DNA from: Alphaproteobacteria bacterium
GTDB lineage: Bacteria; Pseudomonadota; Alphaproteobacteria; ATCC43930; CGMCC-115725
Length of the DNA stretch: 64,000 nt
NCBI GenBank assembly: GCA_028871055.1
Contig: JAGWON010000003.1
Span: 1 to 64,000 of the forward strand
Direction: 5' to 3'
Shown here: positions 39,770 through 48,486 of the stretch, piece after piece
Layout of the letters: each line of letters begins with the position of its first letter
How positions within the stretch are numbered: position 1 is the stretch's first letter
The notes under the pieces: generated by a model
Database searches by the model: none
Told to the model about the DNA's origin: nothing
What the model saw: only the letters and a program-made list of their open reading frames with translations
Position numbers and translations under genes: made by a program

Positions 39770-40804
39770 TTGGACTCTGACACCGCCGCCTTGCGCGACA
39801 TGTGGTATTTCGCCGTGCCGGGCCACGCCCTCCGGCGCGGCCGCATGCTGGCGCGCACGCTGCTGGGCGAGCCGGTGCTGCTCGGCCGCGACGCCGACGG
39901 TGCGCCATTCGCCTTGCGCAACGTCTGCCCCCATCGCGGCATCCTGCTGAGCTACGGCGCGTTCGACGGGCGCGAGGTCGAATGCTGCTATCACGGCTGG
40001 CGCTTCGATACCGCCGGACGCTGCACCGCGATCCCGTCGCTCACCGAGGGGCAGAAGCTGGCGCTCGACCGGATTCGGGTCGGCGCATATCCGGCGCGCG
40101 AGATCCAGGGCAACGTCTGGTTGTTCTTCGGCGACGATCCCGGCACCGCGCCGCCGCCGCCCGTGATTCCCGAGATCGGCGAGGCCGTACCCAAATTATT
40201 CGAGCGCATGCGCGTGCCTGCTACGATCGATCACGCCGTCGTCGGCTTGATAGATCCGGCGCACGGCGCCTTCGTCCATCGCGCTTGGTGGTGGCGGTCG
40301 CGCGAATCGATCCACGAGAAGGCCAAGGCCTTCGCCGCCAGTCCCTACGGCTTCACCATGCTGCGCCACGCGCCGTCATCGAACGCAAATGCTTACAAGC
40401 TGCTCGGCGGCGCGCTCGAGACCGAGATCAGCTTCCGCCTGCCGTCGACGCGCATCGAGCACATTCGCGTCGGCCGCCGCTTCGTCGCCAGCCTGACCGC
40501 GGTGACGCCGCTGAGCGACACCGAGACCGAGGTCAATCACGCGATCTATTGGGACGTACCGTGGCTTTCGGCGCTGAAGCCGGCGCTGCGCCCCTACGTC
40601 CGCGCGTTCCTCAACCAGGATCGGCGGGTGATGGTGATGCAGAGCGAAGGGCTGAAGCACAATCCCACGCTGACGCTGATCAACGACGCCGACACGCAGG
40701 CCAAATGGTATTACCGGCTGAAGCAGGAATACCGCCGCGCCCGCGCCGCCGGCCGCGAATTCGCCAATCCGGTCAAGGGCCGCGTACTGCGCTGGCGCAG
40801 TTGA
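39770..40804 (+). CDS. Rieske non-heme iron oxygenase, alpha-subunit (VanA/Pdo-like)
   Basis: 344 residues. The Rieske [2Fe-2S] site is NVCPHRGILLSYG and ECCYHGWRFD (residues about 50-80). The mononuclear iron site is GLIDPAHGAFVHRAWWW, a D-x2-H-x4-H pattern. This is an oxygenase of the ring-hydroxylating superfamily. The substrate is not evident and no reductase or ferredoxin gene adjoins. The likely start is TTG at 39770, with GGGG ten bases ahead. The next in-frame ATG (MWYFAVPGH, 39800) is a credible alternative because homology begins there. It is divergent from maoC. Confidence 0.88.
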   Translation: MDSDTAALRDMWYFAVPGHALRRGRMLARTLLGEPVLLGRDADGAPFALRNVCPHRGILLSYGAFDGREVECCYHGWRFDTAGRCTAIPSLTEGQKLALDRIRVGAYPAREIQGNVWLFFGDDPGTAPPPPVIPEIGEAVPKLFERMRVPATIDHAVVGLIDPAHGAFVHRAWWWRSRESIHEKAKAFAASPYGFTMLRHAPSSNANAYKLLGGALETEISFRLPSTRIEHIRVGRRFVASLTAVTPLSDTETEVNHAIYWDVPWLSALKPALRPYVRAFLNQDRRVMVMQSEGLKHNPTLTLINDADTQAKWYYRLKQEYRRARAAGREFANPVKGRVLRWRS

Positions 40805-40868
40805 CGCGCCGCTCGCCGCGCCGCCGGCCCGACGATAGAATGAGCGCCGCACAGCCGGGAGATTGGCG

Positions 40869-41276
40869 ATGATGGACGGTGCGACGCAGGACGCGTCTGA
40901 GGTTCTGGCGGCGCTGCGCTTCAGCGGCGACGGGCTGATTCCCGCGGTGGCGCAGCAGCACGACAGCGGCGAGGTGCTGATGCTCGCCTGGATGAATCGC
41001 GACGCGGTGGCGGAGACGCTCAGGACCGGGCGTATCTGCTATTGGTCGCGCTCGCGCAAGCAGCTCTGGCGCAAGGGCGAGAGCTCGGGCCACGTGCAGC
41101 GCCTGATCGAGTTGCGCGTCGACTGCGACGGCGACGCGCTGCTGGTGCTCGTCGACCAGAGCGGCGTCGCCTGTCACACCGGCACGCGCAGCTGCTTCTT
41201 CCGCGCGGCGCGCGGCGGCAAGCTGAGCGAGATCCAGAAGCCGAGCGGAGCGATGGCGCCGGGCGAGACGCGCTGA
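40869..41276 (+). CDS. hisI: Phosphoribosyl-AMP cyclohydrolase
   Basis: About 135 residues. HisI motifs are [40 protein letters not shown], the metal-binding [14 protein letters not shown] and [12 protein letters not shown] with the catalytic cysteines. It opens the ring in the third step of histidine synthesis. ATG 40869 has GGGAG seven bases ahead. An ATG three bases later is equivalent. No other his gene is in the window, so the pathway is scattered. Confidence 0.95.
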   Translation: MMDGATQDASEVLAALRFSGDGLIPAVAQQHDSGEVLMLAWMNRDAVAETLRTGRICYWSRSRKQLWRKGESSGHVQRLIELRVDCDGDALLVLVDQSGVACHTGTRSCFFRAARGGKLSEIQKPSGAMAPGETR

Positions 41277-41680
41277 TGGGCCCGGCATCACGGGCCCGGA
41301 TTGCCTGCTCCCGCAGACGCCCGCGACCGCGTGCCGTCACGCCGACCCGCATTAGCTTCATCCGGAAGGCCGAAACCCGGGGGAATTACGGAGAACGCGA
41401 ACGGGAATCACCGGCCCCGCGTGACATTACTGCCACAGGTGCAAGCTTCGTACGAAACCGACACAGGAAAGCCATCATTCTTGGCATCATGTTATCCTTG
41501 TCCGTCATGCCACTGCGATAGGGTGTCACGCGCTGCTGCGCGGATTCCGGCAGACTGCGGGAACCTCTGTCGACGGTTTTTTGCTGGTAAGCTTGGTGCT
41601 GAGTTCACGTCGCGCCGACGGTGCCATCGCACGGCAATTCGTCGGAGCCGGATTGAAAACAAAGCAATGGGGATCGAACC
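41277..41680. other. 404-base stretch without a recognisable gene
   Basis: Between hisI and the OmpA-like gene I see no coding frame with convincing codon bias or ribosome site, and no tRNA-like fold. It is less GC-rich than its neighbours (for example around 41460-41520) and must hold the promoter of the downstream lipoprotein gene, but no clear -35/-10 pair stands out. Confidence 0.5.
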
Positions 41681-42568
41681 ATGAAAAGTTTCAGCTCGTA
41701 CGGTAGGTATCTCGTCCTCCTGGCCGTCGGATTGATGATCGCAGGCTGCTCCGGCTGGTCATACAGCCCGCCGCTACGCGGCAATTTCTACTCGTATCAC
41801 ATCACCCTACCAAACGCGCAGGGAACGCCGGCGAGCGGGAGCCCGTTCACTCAGGCCCTTGCGCACGACTATGCCGACTTCGCCGGTGCGTTGATCAACA
41901 AGGAAGGCATTCGCGACGATTCGGATTACTTCGCGCGCAAGAGCCTCGCCGCCGGCCGCGGCGAGGTTGTGCCGCCGGAAAACGTCGGCAATTGGTCGAT
42001 CGTGACACCCTGGAACGCGACCGAAGGTTATCCGCAGATCCTGAATGCGGCGCGCGCGCGCCTCGTCAGGGTGCTCGATGCCGGCGCCCGCGAGCGTCAG
42101 CCGCAACTCGCCGCTCGCGTGCAGGTCGACTTCGACTGCTGGGTCGAGCATATGGAGAAGTCGTGGTGGACGGCGATGACCGGTCCTTGCCACAACGAAT
42201 TCTTCGCCGGACTCGCCCAGCTCGAGGGCAAACCGGTGATGAGCGAGTACCGGGTCTATTTCGAGTTCGACAAGTACAACCTGACACCGGAAGCGCTGCA
42301 GACGTTGCAGCAGGTTACGGCGCGCGCGAAGGCCGATCCGAGGATGCGGATCCTGCTGGTCGGTCACGCCGACGCCGCCGGCACCGACGCGTACAACATG
42401 GGGTTGTCGCATCGCCGGGCGGACGCCGTGCGCGGCCAGCTCCAGCGTGACGGCGTATTGCGGAACCGCGTGGACGAGCGCTGGGTCGGCAAGCGCCAGC
42501 CGCTGGTGCCGACGCCAGACGGCGTGCGCGAGCCGCGCAATCGCGTCGTCGTGATCACGCTCCACTGA
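41681..42568 (+). CDS. OmpA family lipoprotein
   Basis: 295 residues. The signal peptide ends in a lipobox LMIAGCSGW (Cys near residue 24). A central region of unknown fold (about 30-185) is followed by an OmpA peptidoglycan-binding domain: YRVYFEFDKYNLTPEALQTLQQV, LLVGHADAAGTDAYNMGLSHRRADAVRGQLQRDGV. The family anchors the outer membrane to peptidoglycan. An intrinsic terminator follows 40 bases downstream. It is unlike Pal in its long central part. Confidence 0.9.
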   Translation: MKSFSSYGRYLVLLAVGLMIAGCSGWSYSPPLRGNFYSYHITLPNAQGTPASGSPFTQALAHDYADFAGALINKEGIRDDSDYFARKSLAAGRGEVVPPENVGNWSIVTPWNATEGYPQILNAARARLVRVLDAGARERQPQLAARVQVDFDCWVEHMEKSWWTAMTGPCHNEFFAGLAQLEGKPVMSEYRVYFEFDKYNLTPEALQTLQQVTARAKADPRMRILLVGHADAAGTDAYNMGLSHRRADAVRGQLQRDGVLRNRVDERWVGKRQPLVPTPDGVREPRNRVVVITLH

Positions 42569-42599
42569 GGCGCCGTCGACGCCGCAGCGGACGTTTGTC

Positions 42600-43910
42600 C
42601 TAAGCCGGCAGGGAGGCGGGCCATCGCTCGCCTCCCTGTTCTTTTGCGCGCGCGGCGCCGGCGGCGGCGCGCAGTACGAGCTGCATCGCGGTCTCGGGCT
42701 GCAGGGGATCGAACAGCGCGACGCCGACGCCGACGCCGAACGGCAGGTCGGCGCGGCCGATGAGCGACGCCAGCCGCGCCGCCGCCGCTTGCAGCGCTGT
42801 GGCGCGCGTCCAGGCGCCGGCGGCGTCGATCCGCTCGATCCACAACACGAATTCGCCGCCGCCGAAGCGCGCGATCAGATCGCCCGGCCGCGTGTGCTCG
42901 CGCAGCAGGACGGCAAGCGCGGTCAATACCGAATCGCCGATGGCGGGACCGCGCAGCGCATTGATGAGCTTGAGATTGGTAACGTCGACGTAGAGCAGCG
43001 CGGCCGACGGCGTGGTCCGATCGATGCGGCTCAGGCGGCGCGCGAACTCGTCGAAGAACGCGGTGCGGTTGGCGACGCCGGTGAGATGGTCGGTGCGCGA
43101 GAGATGATCGATGCGTTCGCGCGCCTCGATCTGTGCCAGCACGATGCCGAGATGGTCGGCGACCTCGCCGAGCAGCGTGTGGTCGAAATTGTCGAACGCC
43201 GCGCGCTCGCCGCTCCGCCACAGCAGCACGGCGCCCTTGCCTTCGCCGCGATAGACCACGGCCTGCGCCGTGAATTGCGCCGCGGCATGGGTCAGCGCCG
43301 CACAGCCGTCGCGCTCGAGCGCGGCGCGCAGGGCCGGCAGCGCCGCCGCCGGCGGCTTGGCACCCCAGCCGGCTGCCGTGCGCATCGACCCGTCGCCGCC
43401 ATAACGAAAAACCGCGCCGCCGGCCGCGCCGATGGCGAGACCAAGCGCGGTCAGGGCCGCGGTGAGCGCGGCTTCGGGTTGCGGCTCGTCACGCACCGCG
43501 CGCACCACGTGACGCAGCAATCCGCCGCGTTGACGCGCTTCGTTGAGGGCGACGTCGCGCGCATGCGCGTCGGCCATGTCGCGCGCGATCCCGCGCGCGC
43601 CATTCCAGACGCCGGTCGCGTCGAAGACCGGCCGGGCCCAGATTGCTAGCGCGACAGTGCCGCCGGACGAATCGCGAAAGCCGACGGCCTCAGCAGCCGC
43701 CGGCGCGGTCGCGGCGAAGCGTTCGGCATCGGCCGGATCGGCGAGAAAATCGGCGAGCTTGCGGCCAACAAGCGCCTGCGCCGGCCAGCCATGGACCAGA
43801 CGGGGCGCGGCGAAGACGAAGCGGCCGGCCGAATCGATCTCCCAGGCGAAGTCGCCCGCGATCTCGACGAAGTCGCGAAATCGCCGCTCGGCTCCGAAGC
43901 GCTCATCCAT
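42600..43910 (-). CDS. PAS-GAF-GGDEF domain protein with degenerate GGGEF active site
   Basis: About 436 residues. A PAS fold (residues about 5-115: FRDFVEIAGDFAWEIDSAGRFVFAAP) is followed by a GAF-like domain (about 130-270) and a GGDEF domain (about 280-430) beginning RTDHLTGVANRTAFFDEFARRL. The signature reads RFGGGEFVLWI where GG(D/E)EF is normal. Loss of the acidic third residue predicts little or no diguanylate cyclase activity. It is cytoplasmic, as no membrane segment is seen. ATG 43910 is chosen over TTG 43925. It is convergent with the OmpA gene, and the last 15 codons contain that gene's terminator stem. Confidence 0.88.
   Translation of the reverse strand: MDERFGAERRFRDFVEIAGDFAWEIDSAGRFVFAAPRLVHGWPAQALVGRKLADFLADPADAERFAATAPAAAEAVGFRDSSGGTVALAIWARPVFDATGVWNGARGIARDMADAHARDVALNEARQRGGLLRHVVRAVRDEPQPEAALTAALTALGLAIGAAGGAVFRYGGDGSMRTAAGWGAKPPAAALPALRAALERDGCAALTHAAAQFTAQAVVYRGEGKGAVLLWRSGERAAFDNFDHTLLGEVADHLGIVLAQIEARERIDHLSRTDHLTGVANRTAFFDEFARRLSRIDRTTPSAALLYVDVTNLKLINALRGPAIGDSVLTALAVLLREHTRPGDLIARFGGGEFVLWIERIDAAGAWTRATALQAAAARLASLIGRADLPFGVGVGVALFDPLQPETAMQLVLRAAAGAARAKEQGGERWPASLPA
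42609..42645 (+). terminator. Intrinsic terminator of the OmpA-family gene, inside the opposing CDS
   Basis: CAGGGAGGCG (42609-42618) and CGCCTCCCTG (42629-42638) form a perfect 10-base stem with a 10-base loop, followed by TTCTTTT. It lies 40 bases after the OmpA gene's stop and within the last coding residues (region GERWPASLP) of the convergent GGDEF-type gene. Confidence 0.8.
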
Positions 43911-44010
43911 GATCTCGACCCCCAACGCGGCGAGGCTACGCCGCCGGGATTTATCAAACCCTTAAGCGTTAACTGTGTTCGGCGATGAAATACGCCGCGC
44001 GACGCGGCGA

Positions 44011-44853
44011 TCAGTGCGCGAGCAGAACCGGGATGCCGGCGTTGAGGATGACGTGCCGCGTGGCGCCGCCGAAGATCATCTGGCGGAGACGGCTCTGCGT
44101 ATAGGCGCCCTTGACCAGCAGATCAGCCTGCATCGCCCGCGCCTCGTCGAGGAAAATCTCGCCCGGCGGCTTGTTGCCGACGGCGATGTGGCGCGCCGCC
44201 GATTCGATCCCGTGCGCCTTGAGGTTGCGCACGAGCTCGTCCGCGGCCGGTCCGGGCACGAACGCGCCCTCGACGCTGACCACCTCGACGCGCACCGCCC
44301 GCTTCAGGAACGGCATGGCGAAGGCGACCGTGCGCGCCGTCTCGGTGCTGCCGTTCCACGCCACCAGGATGCGCTCGCCCAGCGCGGCAGGCACCGCCTT
44401 CGGCGCCATCAGCACCGGCCGCCCGCTTTCGAACAGCGCGTCCTCGAGCGTCGCCTCGGCGAACGAGGCGGCCTTGTTCGGCTGCTCGACCACGATCAGG
44501 TCGTAGACGCGGCCGAGCGTTCCGACGATGGCGTTCTGGCGGCCGGCTTCCTCGCGCCATTCGGCGCTCACGCCGCCGCCGGCGCCGGCGCCGAGCGCGA
44601 TTCCGCGCCTGCGCATCACCGAATTAAAGAGGTTGCGCGCCTGTTCGCGCCGCTCGGCGCCCTCGCGCTCGAGCGTGCGGTCGACCTCGGACGAGATCGA
44701 GAATCCCATCTCGCCGCCGAAGACGACGGCGTATTCGCTCGCCAGCGCGTTGAGCCCGGTGATCTTGCTGTCGAATCGGCGCGCCGCCAGCACCGCGGCT
44801 TCGAGCACCGCCTCGGCGGCCCCGTCGCCCACCACCGCGAGAATCGTTTTCAT
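44011..44853 (-). CDS. Tandem universal stress protein (UspA family)
   Basis: 280 residues with two Usp folds. The first begins MKTILAVVGDGAAEAVLEAAVLAARRF and the second ERILVAWNGSTETARTVAFAMPFL, which ends with LLVKGAYTQSRLRQMIFGGATRHVILNAGIPVLLAH containing the G-x2-G-x9-G-(S/T) type nucleotide loop. Such proteins bind ATP or act in stress survival. The ATG at 44853 follows a GGAGGGCGG ribosome site. It is divergent from the dehydratase gene. Confidence 0.93.
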   Translation of the reverse strand: MKTILAVVGDGAAEAVLEAAVLAARRFDSKITGLNALASEYAVVFGGEMGFSISSEVDRTLEREGAERREQARNLFNSVMRRRGIALGAGAGGGVSAEWREEAGRQNAIVGTLGRVYDLIVVEQPNKAASFAEATLEDALFESGRPVLMAPKAVPAALGERILVAWNGSTETARTVAFAMPFLKRAVRVEVVSVEGAFVPGPAADELVRNLKAHGIESAARHIAVGNKPPGEIFLDEARAMQADLLVKGAYTQSRLRQMIFGGATRHVILNAGIPVLLAH

Positions 44854-44936
44854 CCGCCCTCCGCCCCGTCGCGCGGGCATTATACCGATGGCGCGCCGCC
44901 GGCCCAAGCCCGCGCGGCAGGCGCACCGGCAAGCGG

Positions 44937-44965
44937 TTGACAGGCCGAAGCGATGCGGTTTCGAT
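44937..44965 (+). promoter_or_regulatory. Candidate sigma-70-like promoter for the IlvD/Edd gene
   Basis: TTGACA (44937-44942) is a perfect -35 box, with TTCGAT (44960-44965) 17 bases later as a weak -10. Transcription would then begin about 44972, which supports the start at 45007 rather than an in-frame ATG at 44953. Confidence 0.4.
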
Positions 44966-45006
44966 GGCGGCGCCATCCCGGCGGCCCATCGCTGGCGGAG
45001 ACGATC

Positions 45007-46698
45007 ATGGCCGATCCCAGCGGGCTCGCCCGCGGCCTGACCCAATACGGTGACCGCGATTATGCGCTCTATCTGCGGCGCTCCTACGCGCGCTCGATGG
45101 GCTATTCGCCGGCGATGCTGGCGCGGCCGATTGTCGGCATCGCCGACACCGGCAGCGGTTTCAATTCCTGCCATCGCCTGGTGCCCGAGCTGATCGAGGC
45201 GGTGAAACGCGGCGTCATCGCGGCGGGTGCGCTGCCCCTGCCCTTCCCGACGATCTCGCTGGGCGAGGTCTATCTCAATCCGACCAGCCTCTATCTCCGC
45301 AACCTGATGGCGATGGACACCGAGGAGATGATCCGCGCCCAGCCGATGGATGCGGTCGTGCTGATCGGAGGCTGCGACAAGACCGTGCCGGCGCAGATCA
45401 TGGGCGCGATCTCGGCCGGCGTGCCGGCAATCCAGCTCGTCACCGGGCCGATGATGACCGGGCGCTACGGCGGCGAGCGGCTCGGCGCCTGCACCGATTG
45501 CCGCCGCTTCTGGGCGCGCTTCCGCGCCGGCGAGATCGACCGCGCCGAGATCGAAGGCATCGAGAACACGCTCGCGGTCACCGCCGGCACCTGCGCGGTG
45601 ATGGGCACGGCGAGCACGATGGCGGTGATCTCCGAGACGCTCGGCATGATGCTGCCCGGCACGGCGGCGATTCCGGCCGTGCATGCGGATCGATTGCGTG
45701 CCGCCGAGGCGACCGGCACGGCGGCGGTCGATCTCGCGCGCTGCAAGCTCGCGCCCGCCCAGGTCGTCACCAAACGATCGATCGAGAACGCGCTGCGCGT
45801 GCTGCTGGCGATCGGCGGCTCGACCAATGCGGTGCTGCATCTGGCGGCGATCGCCGGGCGGCTCGGCCTCGAGTTCCCGCTCGAGCGCTTAAACCGCTTT
45901 TCCGACGCGACGCCGGTGCTGATCGACCTGAAGCCGACCGGCGAGCATTACATGGAGGACTTCTTCGCCGCCGGCGGCGTCGGCGCCGTGCTGCGGGAAC
46001 TCAAACCGCTGTTGCATCTCGATTGCCGCGCCGTCACCGGCGAGACGCTGGCCGCGCGCCTCGCCGAGGACGCAGGCTTCGTCGACCGCCGCATCATCCG
46101 CACCGCCGGGGCGCCGCTCCAGCAACAAGGCGGCCTCGTCGCCCTGTTCGGCAGCCTGGCGCCCAGGGGCGCGATCTTGAAGCGCGCCGCCGCCGATCCA
46201 AATCTCTTCGAGCGCGAAGGCCGCGCCGTGGTGTTCTCGTCGCTCGAAGATGTGGCGCGGCGCATCGACGACCCGGCGCTCGATGTTGCGCCCGACGATT
46301 TCCTGATATTGCAGAACGCCGGACCCGCGAGCGCCGCGGGCATGCCGGAAGCCGGCTCGCTGCCGATCCCGGCGAAGCTCGCGCGCGCCGGCGTCAAGGA
46401 CATGGTGCGGATCTCCGACGCGCGGATGAGCGGCACGGCCTATGGCACGGTGGTGCTGCACGTCGCGCCCGACGCGGCGAGCGGTGGACCGCTGGCCAAA
46501 GTCCGAAGCGGCGACCGTATTCGCCTGAGCGTCAAGGAGCGCAAGCTCGATGTGCTGGTCGATCCGGCGGAGTTGGCGCGCCGGCCGGTGCCGCCGCCGG
46601 TGATGCCGGCACGCGGCTATGCCCGGCTCTATCACCAGCACGTGCTGCAGGCCGATCAGGGCTGCGATTTCGATTTCCTGCGCGGTGCACGCGCCTAA
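45007..46698 (+). CDS. IlvD/Edd family dehydratase (sugar-acid or dihydroxyacid type)
   Basis: 563 residues. The iron-sulfur cysteines are in GSGFNSCHRL, VLIGGCDKTVPAQIMGA and LGACTDCRRFW. TAGTCAVMGTASTMAVISETLGMMLPG and ISDARMSGTAYGTVVLHVAPDAASGGPLA are family signatures. GACTDCRRFW resembles pentonate (arabonate/xylonate) dehydratases more than IlvD proper, but the substrate is not settled. The start is set at ATG 45007 (GGAG seven bases ahead). An ATG at 44953 would add 18 Arg-rich residues. A RidA gene follows by 19 bases, matching a need to clear reactive enamine or enol intermediates. Confidence 0.88.
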   Translation: MADPSGLARGLTQYGDRDYALYLRRSYARSMGYSPAMLARPIVGIADTGSGFNSCHRLVPELIEAVKRGVIAAGALPLPFPTISLGEVYLNPTSLYLRNLMAMDTEEMIRAQPMDAVVLIGGCDKTVPAQIMGAISAGVPAIQLVTGPMMTGRYGGERLGACTDCRRFWARFRAGEIDRAEIEGIENTLAVTAGTCAVMGTASTMAVISETLGMMLPGTAAIPAVHADRLRAAEATGTAAVDLARCKLAPAQVVTKRSIENALRVLLAIGGSTNAVLHLAAIAGRLGLEFPLERLNRFSDATPVLIDLKPTGEHYMEDFFAAGGVGAVLRELKPLLHLDCRAVTGETLAARLAEDAGFVDRRIIRTAGAPLQQQGGLVALFGSLAPRGAILKRAAADPNLFEREGRAVVFSSLEDVARRIDDPALDVAPDDFLILQNAGPASAAGMPEAGSLPIPAKLARAGVKDMVRISDARMSGTAYGTVVLHVAPDAASGGPLAKVRSGDRIRLSVKERKLDVLVDPAELARRPVPPPVMPARGYARLYHQHVLQADQGCDFDFLRGARA

Positions 46699-46717
46699 CC
46701 AACGGGAGAAGAACGCG

Positions 46718-47098
46718 ATGAAGATTCACAATCCGGCCTCCTCGGCGCCACCGAACGGTCCGTATAGCCTAGGTATCGAGATCCCCGCTGGCCAGCACGT
46801 GCTGTTCGTTGCCGGCCAGGTGCCGGTGGCGAAGGACGGCAGCACGCCGCAAGGCATCAAAGCACAAGCTGAGCAGGTCTGGCGCAACATCATCGCCGTG
46901 CTCGAATCGGCGGGGATGAGCGTCGAGAACCTGGTGAAGGTCAACCACTACCTGACCAAGGCCGAGAATATTCCAGGTTACAGCGAGGTCCGGAGCAAAA
47001 TGCTGGGCGCGGCGCGGCCGGCCTCGACCATGATCGTGGTGCAATCGCTGGTGAAGCCCGAATGGCTGGTCGAGGTCGAAGCCACCGCGGCGAAGTAG
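46718..47098 (+). CDS. RidA family reactive-intermediate deaminase
   Basis: 126 residues with YjgF/RidA features: PNGPYSLGIEIPAGQHVLFVAGQVPVAKDGSTP, IAVLESAGMSVENLVKVNHYL and the catalytic-Arg-region LGAARPASTMIVVQSLVKPEWLVEVEATA. RidA proteins hydrolyse 2-aminoacrylate-type imines and enamines. GGGAGAA precedes the ATG. It lies 19 bases after the IlvD/Edd-type dehydratase and is likely co-transcribed. Confidence 0.94.
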   Translation: MKIHNPASSAPPNGPYSLGIEIPAGQHVLFVAGQVPVAKDGSTPQGIKAQAEQVWRNIIAVLESAGMSVENLVKVNHYLTKAENIPGYSEVRSKMLGAARPASTMIVVQSLVKPEWLVEVEATAAK

Positions 47099-47140
47099 CA
47101 CATATCTCGCAATCCGGCTCGTCTCCGCTTTGTGCGTCGT

Positions 47141-47213
47141 GTCATTGCGAGTGAAGCGAAGCAATCCAGCTTCTTCATCTGGATTGCTTCGTCGCTGTGC
47201 TCCTCGCAATGAC
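47141..47213. repeat. REP-like palindromic intergenic repeat
   Basis: Arms GTCATTGCGAG (47141-47151) and CTCGCAATGAC (47203-47213), plus inner arms GAAGCAATCCAG (47158-47169) and CTGGATTGCTTC (47179-47190), form a long imperfect hairpin with a nine-base loop. The GTCATTGCGAGG/GAAGCAATCCAG pattern is a widely scattered intergenic element in alphaproteobacteria. It lies between the RidA gene and the convergent PLP-enzyme gene and could also end transcription. Confidence 0.85.
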
Positions 47214-47233
47214 GGTGCCGACCGGAGCCGCGC

Positions 47234-48400
47234 CTAGCGCTTGCCGCGCGCGTCGACCGGCCAGAGCTCGACCAGCGTGTCGCGATCGACGACGTGATAG
47301 AGGTCGTGCAGGTTGACGGTCGGATCGCAGTGCGGCGTGACGCATTCGATCACGCTGCCGAGCGCCGGCCGCGTCGCGCCCACCGGCACGAACAACTTGC
47401 CGTGCTCGTCGCCGAAGAATTCATAGCGGCTGCCGGGTGGCGCGCCGCGCGCCGGCTCGGGCGGCGGCCCGTCGGTGGCGAAGCTCTTGAGCCCGGCGTC
47501 GGTGACGACGTAGTCGGGCTGGTTGACGCTGACTACCGCCGTCGCCACGAAGAGTGCAGTCTCGAACGGCAAGGCGTTGCGGCCGTCGGTCAGCGCGCGG
47601 CGGTATTCCACGTCCATGAAGACGTAGGAGCCGACCTGGAGCTCGGTGAAGATTCGCGCCTCGGGATCGAGATCGAAGGTGCCGGTGCCGCCGCCGGTGA
47701 CCACCGACGCCGGCAGGCCGTCGCGCGCGAGAGCCTGCAACAGGTCGCGCAGCCGGTCGGCCAGGCGCAGCGTGCGCTCGCGCCGCTCGGCGCGAGCCGG
47801 CACGTGCTGCAAATGGCCGGCATAGGCTTGGATGCCGGCGAAGGCCAGGCCGGGCGCGGCGCGCACCACTTGTGCGAGCTTCGGCGCTGCGTCGAATGTG
47901 CAGCCGGTGCGACCCTGTCCGGCGTCGACGTCGACGAAGACCGCGAGCGGCGCCGGCGCATCGCGCAACGCGACGCTCAGCGCGGCGACATTGTCGGGGT
48001 GATCGACGACGGCGCTCAAGCCGCGATGCGGCGACCGCGCGAGCGCCACCAGGCGCGCGATCTTGGCTGCCGTCGTTGCCGGCGAGGTGACGTGCACACC
48101 GGGAATGTTGGCGCGCACCATGATCTCGGCCTCGCCGAGTGTGACGCAGGACACGCCGAGCGCGCCGGCCGCGACCTGGCGTCGCGCGATCACGACCGAT
48201 TTGTGCGTCTTGACGTGTGGCCGGAGAGCGATTCCGGCGGCGCGGACATGCGCCGCCATCGCCGCGATGTTGCGGTCGAGTGCCGCGCGATCGACCACCA
48301 GCGCCGGCGTGTCGAGCGCGGCGCGGCCGCCCGGACGGCCGAGCAGCCTGGCGTTCGGGCTTGATAACGGCGATGCCGACACGGCCGCCCTCGCGTTCAT
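47234..48400 (-). CDS. DSD1 family PLP-dependent enzyme (D-threonine aldolase/D-serine dehydratase-like)
   Basis: 388 residues. The alanine-racemase-like N terminus has LDTPALVVDRAALDRNIAAMAAHVR and the PLP-lysine motif RPHVKTHKSVVIARRQ. A TGGGTGTFDLDP stretch follows, and the C-terminal metal site is IECVTPHCDPTVNLHD (His and Cys ligands). Members of this family are D-threonine aldolases, D-serine dehydratases or related 3-hydroxy-D-amino-acid lyases. The exact reaction is not decidable here. The ATG at 48400 is taken over a GTG at 48403, and no strong ribosome site is seen. Confidence 0.9.
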   Translation of the reverse strand: MNARAAVSASPLSSPNARLLGRPGGRAALDTPALVVDRAALDRNIAAMAAHVRAAGIALRPHVKTHKSVVIARRQVAAGALGVSCVTLGEAEIMVRANIPGVHVTSPATTAAKIARLVALARSPHRGLSAVVDHPDNVAALSVALRDAPAPLAVFVDVDAGQGRTGCTFDAAPKLAQVVRAAPGLAFAGIQAYAGHLQHVPARAERRERTLRLADRLRDLLQALARDGLPASVVTGGGTGTFDLDPEARIFTELQVGSYVFMDVEYRRALTDGRNALPFETALFVATAVVSVNQPDYVVTDAGLKSFATDGPPPEPARGAPPGSRYEFFGDEHGKLFVPVGATRPALGSVIECVTPHCDPTVNLHDLYHVVDRDTLVELWPVDARGKR

Positions 48401-48486
48401 CACTTTTTAAGCATAACCGCAAGCGCCGCCAAAGAGGTTAACCCGGCGCTAAGCCGACTGCGACTACCCTCTGGGGTTGAGGCATT

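Noticed and set aside
48445-48470. TTAA-N7-CTAA resembling a CtrA site before the sensor kinase
   Set aside because: One of eight bases differs, and a single imperfect site is expected by chance. Kept only as a remark.
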